Below the pieces are notes generated by a model. It saw only the letters and a program-made list of their open reading frames with translations. It did not search any database and was not told the origin of the DNA. A stretch of DNA of 64,000 bases from Strongylocentrotus droebachiensis (lineage: Eukaryota; Echinodermata; Echinoidea; Camarodonta; Strongylocentrotidae). Below, in pieces: positions 56,812 to 64,000 of the stretch (its first letter is position 1; each line of letters opens with the position of its first letter). A program made the position numbers and the translations under genes. Where the stretch lies: positions 46,850 to 110,849 of the forward strand of contig JAVYIG010006851.1 of assembly GCA_035222895.1 (NCBI GenBank). The letters are read 5' to 3'.

Positions 56812-57025
56812 ACCGAAACCGAAATTCTTTTTGCCCAAATGATTGTGAGCCCGGCAGCCACTGAGCAGCGCCAGATCGACGTTGCTCTATCCCTTATTGT
56901 TGAAAGCCAAACAAGGTAGCAACAACTCCCATCTTTAACGTCTCTTGGTATGACGCGGCCGGAGTTCGAACCCACGACGTCCCGGTTGTGACGCGGACGC
57001 TCTATTGACTGAGCCAACACTCCAG
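56812..57025 (-). repeat. tRNA-derived SINE
   Basis: On the minus strand the head starts near 57025 with GTGTTGGCTCAGTCAATAGA (A box) and GTGGGTTCGAACTCC (B box, near 56965). The body contains TACCAAGAGACGTTAAAGAT and CTACCTTGTTTGGC and ends close to AATTTCGGTTTCGG. Open frames across it are not genes. Confidence 0.85.
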
Positions 57026-57204
57026 TACAAAAAAAATGCACATCTAAGTTTTTACCCCAAACCAGAATCCATGCCTTCAAGGAATTAATTCTGGAGCCTC
57101 ACTGGCAGCCATTTCATTTTTGTCTCGCCTGCGTAGCAAAAAAGCTAGACATAGGCGCCGCTTTTCCGGTGACGGCGGCGACGGCGACGGCGACGGCGGC
57201 GTCA

Positions 57205-57775
57205 ACATCAAAAACTTAACCTAAGGTTAAGTTTTTGAATTTTTTATATAATTTTGAAAGTATAAGTTCTTAGTCCATGAAACTTGGACTATAGGGTAAT
57301 CAAGTCTCCCCAATCATGTGAGTAGAATTTCAGATCACAAAGTCAAGGTCAAAGGTCATTTCAGTTTAACAGACTTGGACTATGTTGTAGCATCATCGAA
57401 AACTTAACCTAAGGTTAAGTTTTTGAATTTTTGATATAATTTTGAAAGTATAAGTTCTTAGTCCATGAAACTTGGACTATAGGGTAATCAAGTCTCCCCA
57501 ATCATGTGAGTAGAATTTCAGATCACAAAGTCAAGGTCAAAGGTCATTTCAGCTCAACAGACTTGGACTATGTTGTAGCATCATCGAAAACTTAACCTAA
57601 GGTTAAGTTTTTGAATTTTTGATATAATTTTGAAAGTATAAGTTCTTAGTCAATGAAACTTGGACTATAGGGTTATCAAGTCTCCCCAATCATGTGAGTA
57701 GAATTTCAGGTCACTAAGTTAAGGTCAAAGGTCATTTAAGGTCAACAAATTTAGACTTTGTTGTGGCATCAACAT
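57205..57775. repeat. Three-copy tandem array, about 185-bp period
   Basis: Each copy begins AACTTAACCTAAGGTTAAGT, a self-complementary motif, at about 57213, 57398 and 57588. Each continues through TAGTCCATGAAACTTGGACT, CAAGTCTCCCCAATCATG and GTCAAGGTCAAAGGTCATTT. It follows a (GGCGAC)n run and the block TTTGTCTCGCCTGCGTAGCA. Confidence 0.9.
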
Positions 57776-58205
57776 CAAGATTTTCAAAATGCTTCTTCTT
57801 CATTATTTTTCAACCGATTTTGATTCTGATTGTTTCATATGATAGGGCTAGGAGGGGGATTCAAAATTTTTACACAGAATCATGAAATTCATTATCTATG
57901 CTAATTTATGCAAATTTATTTGAAATCACAAAAAAGGCTTCTTCTCCTTCATTTCTCGACCGATTTTGATTTGGTTTGCTTTATATCGTAGAACTAACTT
58001 TGGTACACTATACTTCTACACAGAATTTTGAAATTGTTCTCCATTAATTAATTATGGTAATTTATGCAAATTTATTCCAAAAAATAACAAAAATTGCTTC
58101 TTTTCCCTCATTTCTTGACCGATTTTGATTTGGTTTGCCTTATCTGGTAGAGCTAAATTTGGAACACTAAACTTCTACACAGAATTGTGATATTTTTGCT
58201 CCATT
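57776..58205. repeat. Three diverged copies of a 125-150-bp repeat
   Basis: GACCGATTTTGATTTGGTTT and CTTCTACACAGAATT recur at about 57958/58014 and 58118/58170, with a weaker first copy near 57818. It is the more diverged continuation of the preceding array. Confidence 0.75.
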
Positions 58206-58615
58206 GATTATTTATGATACTTTATGCAAATGAAATGAAATTATGTCCCTTCCAGGGCATCAAACTTTTATTTTTTGACCAGTTCAAAAGTGTACCACAT
58301 AAAATTTGCGATATTTGTTGTTGCGAGGTGCGGATGAGTGCTACGTCATTGACGTTCTGGTTTATCATATTGAATTGCGTTACGTTCTGGTTTATCATAT
58401 TGAATTGCGTTATGCAGGCGAGACCGCCGAGAGCGTTTCCCTTGTTAATTTTAGTTTTGGAATCGACCAAATAGAGTTACAAACACTGAATGGAACAAAG
58501 TATTCATCTTTGTATTTCTTTTTCCTTTATATTTTGCCACAGAAACTGGTAGATCTACATAATCATCTCACCAAAGTGGACTGTTTTCCATGCTTGCAAG
58601 CCACAGAAACAAAGT

Positions 58616-59641
58616 ATGATTTTCATCAAGCGACTTGCACTGTTGGATGTGGGATCCAAAGTCCTGTCTGTCCTTCTTTTGATTTTGCAAGCAGCCTTCC
58701 TTGACGATTTCTTCATTAGATTTGATGAGGGAAATCCTGCAAGATGGGTGTGGATAGGTGCAGATGTTGTGATTGTTGCAATCTGGATAGCTGGTCTGGT
58801 TCTATCCAGTAGTGTTAATTCAAAAGAGGCAGTCGAGTCCCCAGAGCAAAGCGGTGTGAAAAAATGGTTAACCATCTTTGCCGGTGAGGTGCGGTATGCC
58901 TATTTTTCGTGGGTATTTTACAGCATCATCCTTGTGGCTAAAGTTTGGTACATGTTTGGTGAGTTTGCAGAGGATTTCACTAGCACTGGCTACTATAACA
59001 TGACAAACCTTGTCAAACTCAGAGGGGCTGTTAAACTTCATGAAAGCGACATCTATTCATCCACTTCAATCAAGGTGATCCTCTCCCTTACTGGACCAGT
59101 GTTCCTCCTTCTAGCATATGCACACCATGATGAAGTTCACAATTCTAAGTATAAGCTACTGATGGAGAAGCTTGGCACCATTGCTAGCATTGATGTTCTT
59201 GACAGTCTCATGCTTCTTGGACTACTCTTTATTGAGGATACCCATATCCTGTTGCCATACAGCATGGACCATGCCATCAAATTCTTCACCTGCTGCTGTT
59301 TTGTGCTTCCCACACTTCCCCTCTTTATCCTACGCATTGTTGGCGAGCGGAAAGCAGAAGAAAACAACTTCAGACTTATCCTCGTTGTCAACTCGGCTCT
59401 CTATCTTTTCCTTGTTAATTTTCCTTTTTTGTGTATTCGTTGCTACCTGTGGTTCAAGAATGATATCGATATATCAACGTTCATTACCAAGAATGTGATG
59501 AGTCTGTTCAGAGGTGTTTTAGATGTATACAATGAGATCAGACAGTGGCAGAAAGTCAAGCAAGGTGGTGGAGTCGTAACTGAAGGAACTGAAACTGAAG
59601 AGCCTGGTATTGAATTATCAGACAAACCAACCCATGTCTAG
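58616..59641 (+). CDS. TMEM121-like multi-pass membrane protein
   Basis: A single open frame of 341 codons with no interruption, so the coding region is in one exon. Hydrophobic segments are at about residues 13-30, 44-64, 94-113, 151-169, 190-207, 219-241 and 253-277, followed by a hydrophilic tail with an acidic C terminus (TEGTETEEPGIELSDK). It resembles TMEM121 in the order of features: an Asp-containing second helix (IGADVVIVAIW), FAGEVRYAYFSWVFY-type third segment, SIDVLDSLMLLGLLFIED (TMEM121 has a VALDLLDLLD-like segment here), a Cys-rich hydrophobic stretch, and a tail with FITKNVMSLFRGVLD like the NVLAL...FLEYR tail. This match is from memory of the family and was not searched. Function in animals is poorly defined. 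The first ATG is used; a GCCACAG acceptor 9 bp upstream suggests a 5' UTR intron. Confidence 0.8.
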   Translation: MIFIKRLALLDVGSKVLSVLLLILQAAFLDDFFIRFDEGNPARWVWIGADVVIVAIWIAGLVLSSSVNSKEAVESPEQSGVKKWLTIFAGEVRYAYFSWVFYSIILVAKVWYMFGEFAEDFTSTGYYNMTNLVKLRGAVKLHESDIYSSTSIKVILSLTGPVFLLLAYAHHDEVHNSKYKLLMEKLGTIASIDVLDSLMLLGLLFIEDTHILLPYSMDHAIKFFTCCCFVLPTLPLFILRIVGERKAEENNFRLILVVNSALYLFLVNFPFLCIRCYLWFKNDIDISTFITKNVMSLFRGVLDVYNEIRQWQKVKQGGGVVTEGTETEEPGIELSDKPTHV

Positions 59642-62600
59642 ATTAAGTCACTAGAAGTAGAATACTGGGCATCCTGTAGATTTTGTCAGAATTACATGTT
59701 ATTATTCAACAAAATGTTTGTAAGGTACATTAAGATTTAAGGTTGAAATGAAATGTAAGGATTGAAATTATAACGTGAGGTTAGCCAATTAATCTTGTAA
59801 TTGTAACTTTCTCTATCTCTCTCCTCTCTCCTCTCCTCTCTCCTCTCTTCCTTTCTTGTCTTAGCTAATTAATGCCTGTCATTTTCAAATCCACTATGTT
59901 TGTAGTGTCAATATACATGTAGTACTACAGTGTATCTCACACAGTTGTATGTAGCTTTTCAGCTTCTTATCTAAACTTTTTCATTTGTTTCTCTTTCACA
60001 ATGCCCACCTGGAATTAGAGTATTGTGTTTTACCTGTGAGCAATTGTTCTCTCATTGAATAGCAATATCAACTTACAGCTGTACTGTCTTTCTTTGATTA
60101 TTTACGCTTTGATTTCATTACCTCATGTATAAGTATGCAAGTACATGGAACATACACATACATGTACCTCTTTTTGTTTATTTTTTTTTAGATTTGAGAG
60201 AACTGCAGTAACGGCAGTTAAGGTTTGTATTTTGTGATCTTACTGATCTGACTGTAATCAGTAGTAAAATTTACTTGTACACTTACATAGAAATTTGTTC
60301 TAAATACGGCAATATGAGAATAATATGTTTGAAATCGATTCATCGATCTGTCATTTCATCATCATAATGGAAATTATTAATGACTGTAAAAATAAGAAAT
60401 TAACTCTTTTTTTCACCAAGGATGGAAACCCTGGACAGTCATATATTTTGGAGTGTATATATTATACATGTGCAGTGGATGTGTGAAAAAGTTCTACTTT
60501 GGCAATCCTGTTTGTTCCATTGAATGACCAAAGCTGGTAGAGAGTTAAAACAAATTACATGAAGGGGGGTCATCCTCTCAATCTCAAGTCACAAACATTA
60601 AAGATCAATTTTCTGAGGCTGACTCTGAACTCCTGAAGTAACTATTTATTAAATACCATATGTTTACACTGTAACTAAGAATTTAAGGCCAAGAAATTCC
60701 TAGAAAGTATTTTATAGGGTTTGTATAGGTACATGTCTCCATACAGGAATTTATCCTTTCATTTTGATGTTCCTGATCACTGTAATATGCGATGTAGGGT
60801 AAACTTTCTTTATTTCTAAATACCTGTATTAGATTGACTATGAAGATCTCTCTCAATTGAAATCTCGTACTACAAACTCATTTTACAAGAGGTTCTTGCC
60901 AGTGCTTTCCCAGTTGAGATTGCTTTCATAGTATAATCAGTTAATCACATTACAAGTGTATTCTTTTGATAAATGAATCATTTGAACTGGCCATCAAATT
61001 CTACCTGTATTCACTCATGAACTTAAAATGAATATATGAATAGAATTACAGTGCACTTCAAAAAAAAGGTATGACAAGTTGAAATGACAGTTTTGTGTAT
61101 ATGAGTAATATCTGCATGTGTTTTACTTTGTATTATTCATATTCATTGAAAGGTACACCATGTACATGTACAGACTGCATGGCTATTATAGCAGCCTTCA
61201 TACTAAATGTACATGTTCATTCTACCTGAACACTTTTTTTCTCTTCAATTTAAGGAAAATAATTTTATGAAATGGCTCTACAGATACTCATTTGATTGCA
61301 AGTTTCAATGTCCAAAAATAAATGTCAGCTACCTTTTCTTCACTGCTAAGTAATATTTGCTTCATCACTGAAATGATGCATCTGTCCAAAATCTGTGTGA
61401 TGGGCTACTTGTGCTTTGACATGAAGCAAGTACTACGTAGCACTTCTAGATCAGATGGTTACATACTAGTGCACCTGTTCAGAAGGAATTCTTAGAATGT
61501 TGTAAGCACACTGCCTCATGGTAGCTAGCCTATCTACACTAATGAATCCACTGACAGTATTGCAGAGTTATGAGTTCCACTGTGTGGTCCCATGAAGCGA
61601 CATTGAGCCATCATTGTTTCTCTTTTGGATCAGCAAAATCTATGATAATGACAAACAACTTGGCTCTAGAAAATTGAAAGCTTAGAAAAGGTTCTGAAAT
61701 TTTTGGACAGACTCGATCATGGAACATGGGCGAAAACAAGAATTAGACGGATGTTATTTACTTTTCACATCTAATCATACAGCATTTTGAAAAGAAAAGT
61801 AATATTTTCTAAGCTCCTTGAAGATATTTGAAATGTAAACACAACCACTTATCCTACTTGCCCCGATGTAGCTGAAATTACATGCATTTGTACACATTCA
61901 CACACTGTGATTTCGGTACACAACATTACACAATTAGTTGCATTTAATAGATTCCTTCATGGCCATCTAGTTTTTTTAAATGATGTTGCCAATAGTACTT
62001 AACCTTTTAGACTATGAATGTTTGTAAATATTGACCGTTATGCATTAAAAGTGTGTCATTTTGATAGAAACCGATAGAAGAAAAAAAAGGAGCATGAAAA
62101 GCGGTTTATATGAATCTTTCATGACAATAATTAATCAAGTCACATATTGCTAGACGCATATTTGAATTTATTGTGCACCGGTTGAGTTTGAGGCTTCTTT
62201 AAAAAAAAAAAATGATGAGAAGCATTTGATAAAGTATGCATGAAAGTATAATATCTTCATTACCAGTGTAGGTGTTTAAATTTCAAAGAAAACAGGCCTG
62301 TTTTTGTGATATTATTTCATAATTGTCATGCAATCTTTTGTGTTGTCCTGTCACACCAAACCTGTGAACAAATGATACATTCTGAATAGTTTGATTGATA
62401 CAAATTCACAGTTGTAATAACATTTGATGCACACATTTTTCCGTAAATGGTTACTCTCGGTATCTTAAAGAGCTATTTAACTTGCCTGACATATCTACAA
62501 GTACAATATACACACAACTACATGACTCGAAGGGTGATCCACTAACAAAAAAACAAAAAAACAAAATTTGGAAGGAGTATGAAATGAGGTGCTTGAAGCA

Positions 62601-63300
62601 CCTATGATGAATGCAAGGCACAGAGTCCCCCTGTAGCTAGCCTGGGTGCTCGGTGCTCTCTGGTGCAATCTGAGCCATGTTTTGAAGCATTTTCATTTTT
62701 CAAGCAATTTTATGACCAGTATTTCATATATAAATTTAGTTGAGACTGATTGTGATTTTTAAAAAACTTATGTAATACTTGTTGTCTTGAATTTGCTAGT
62801 CTTCAAACTTGTCATTTTGTAAATCAAATCTGTCTTTGTTACACGTTGACATATCCCATCCTGGATCAACCTAGAATGAATGAACGGGTGAATGCATCAT
62901 GTTATTTATCACTGTATTTAAGAAAGAAGCATATATAAATTCACAAACTTGTGTCTTACAGGAAGTTGCAGCCAAGCTAATGAAATCACATTTATTTTAT
63001 ATGAATTTCTATTCAAAGAAGGAGGGAGCAAGTAAGTCGTAACTTAAATGCTGTGATAGTTGCATTTTGCCTTGTTTATTCTTTGTGTATACTTTATGAT
63101 TCATTTTGATGAGCCAATATTAGCAACAAACAAAATAATGGTGATGTCTTTTTTAATTTTTTTTTTTTCCTTACTGCCTTATTTTTATCTGATTTTTTTT
63201 CTTGAGCGAGTGCAAATTGATTCTGCAGGGATATTGGTTCAAATGTGTTTAGGTGTGATATCTTCTTCATATTTCACAAAGGTCTAATATTGTACACATT
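59642..63300 (+). other. Probable 3' UTR and downstream DNA of the TMEM121-like gene
   Basis: AT-rich without convincing ORFs. A CT-rich tract is at 59811-59855. An AATAAA hexamer occurs near 61316 and others follow; which is used cannot be told. Confidence 0.4.
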
Positions 63301-63302
63301 AA

Positions 63303-63446
63303 AGGTACCATTTTACATTTATAATCTAATAATTGGAAATGACAAAATCATACAGTCAATCGAATATGATTGGGCATAGCACAGTTACAAATAGCAGAAT
63401 GTATTAAGATACATTGTAAAACACTCAACGATGTAAGATGGTACCT
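63303..63446. mobile_element. 144-bp TTAA-flanked MITE (family T-3)
   Basis: Inverted ends AGGTACCATTTTAC and GTAAGATGGTACCT (one mismatch), with TTAA at 63299-63302 and 63447-63450. The interior is AT-rich. The ends share AGGTA with families T-1 and T-2. Confidence 0.85.
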
Positions 63447-63450
63447 TTAA

Positions 63451-63965
63451 TTTCATTTCAATTACCTATGGTATGTCATTTTAACATGTAAATATTTTCT
63501 TTTTTTAAACATCATTATTCAGACGTTATATACAAATTACAATGGCTGTAGTGTTTTTTTAATCCTTTTGAAATACATTGAGATATTGAACATTATCTTT
63601 GTTTTATGTTATTGTTGTTGTCTGTGAATTTTTATGTTGGAAGAGCTACGTTTCCTATTTTACATGATCCACTCTCAGAGGTCGTATGAGGCATGGAGGT
63701 ACACCATCGTCCGCGTTACAAATTACAGATTTACACAAAATGAAAACTCGGCAAAGGAGGGTTTGAAATGGACTAATATGACTCTTTAATCAAATATGAA
63801 TTAATTAGACAGTGTCTTCCAAACCATTTGTATGGAGGTCTACTCTTATTTACAAACTACGTCTGGAAGACTGCAGTGGATCAACTCGATGTGTTAAGGT
63901 CATAAAGTGATGAGACTTTAGTGAATAAAAGAAAGTGGGATACATAGTGAGTTGAAAAGGGACCG

Positions 63966-64000
<35 letters not shown>
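63451..64000. other. Right end of window, no gene recognised
   Basis: AT-rich DNA that ends in a (GA)n microsatellite at about 63969-63996. Confidence 0.6.

Larger units (their letters stand above)
56371..58615. other. Intergenic region between unit B and the TMEM121-like gene
   Basis: Contains a tRNA-derived SINE, a GC-rich GGCGAC run (57171-57200), two tandem arrays and an exact 30-bp duplication at 58353-58412. Acceptor-like CACAG sites at 58542 and 58607 could bound the 5' UTR of the downstream gene. No coding exon was recognised. Confidence 0.6.

Noticed and set aside
56808..57080. 90-codon minus-strand frame
   Set aside because: It translates the tRNA-derived SINE, including its A and B boxes.

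Overview
The window is animal nuclear DNA: AT-rich, with small exons, GT/AG introns and many short non-autonomous DNA transposons and tRNA-derived SINEs. The protein content (KDM5 histone demethylase, RBR ubiquitin ligase, TMEM121-like protein) and the repeat style suggest a marine deuterostome invertebrate, most likely a sea urchin. That placement is inference. No bacterial genes, CRISPR arrays, rRNA genes or intact transposase genes were seen.

Region 1 (1-20839, minus strand) is the 5' two-thirds of a KDM5/JARID1-type H3K4 demethylase. Fourteen exons were assembled by hand from splice sites and frame. They join in phase into 576 codons holding JmjN, ARID, PHD1 and the first part of JmjC; the rest lies beyond position 1. 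The introns carry MITEs, a long-inverted-repeat hAT-like element, SINE fragments and a partial duplication of one ARID exon.

Region 2 (about 21306-56370) is a direct tandem duplication. Unit A (about 21306-40411) and unit B (about 40412-56370) each carry one complete 11-exon minus-strand gene for a RING-IBR-RING (RBR) E3 ligase, of 957 aa (A) and 953 aa (B). Exons, splice sites and phases correspond one to one. The main protein difference is in the catalytic RING2 loop, where A has two extra residues next to the predicted catalytic cysteine. Each unit also has insertions the other lacks, so the partner unit shows the empty site. This defines several mobile families without a database: TTAA-duplicating elements with AGGTA ends, CAG...CTG elements with 6-bp target duplications, a 1.45-kb TTAA element, and a 32-bp hairpin with an 8-bp duplication.

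Region 3 (56371-64000) starts with a tRNA-derived SINE and two tandem arrays, followed by one plus-strand gene with an uninterrupted 341-codon reading frame for a multi-pass membrane protein resembling TMEM121. The remainder is its probable 3' UTR and intergenic DNA, including another TTAA mini-element.

The three gene types have no evident functional link. The main interest is the recent RBR duplication with a diverged active site, and the transposon families that the duplication resolves.
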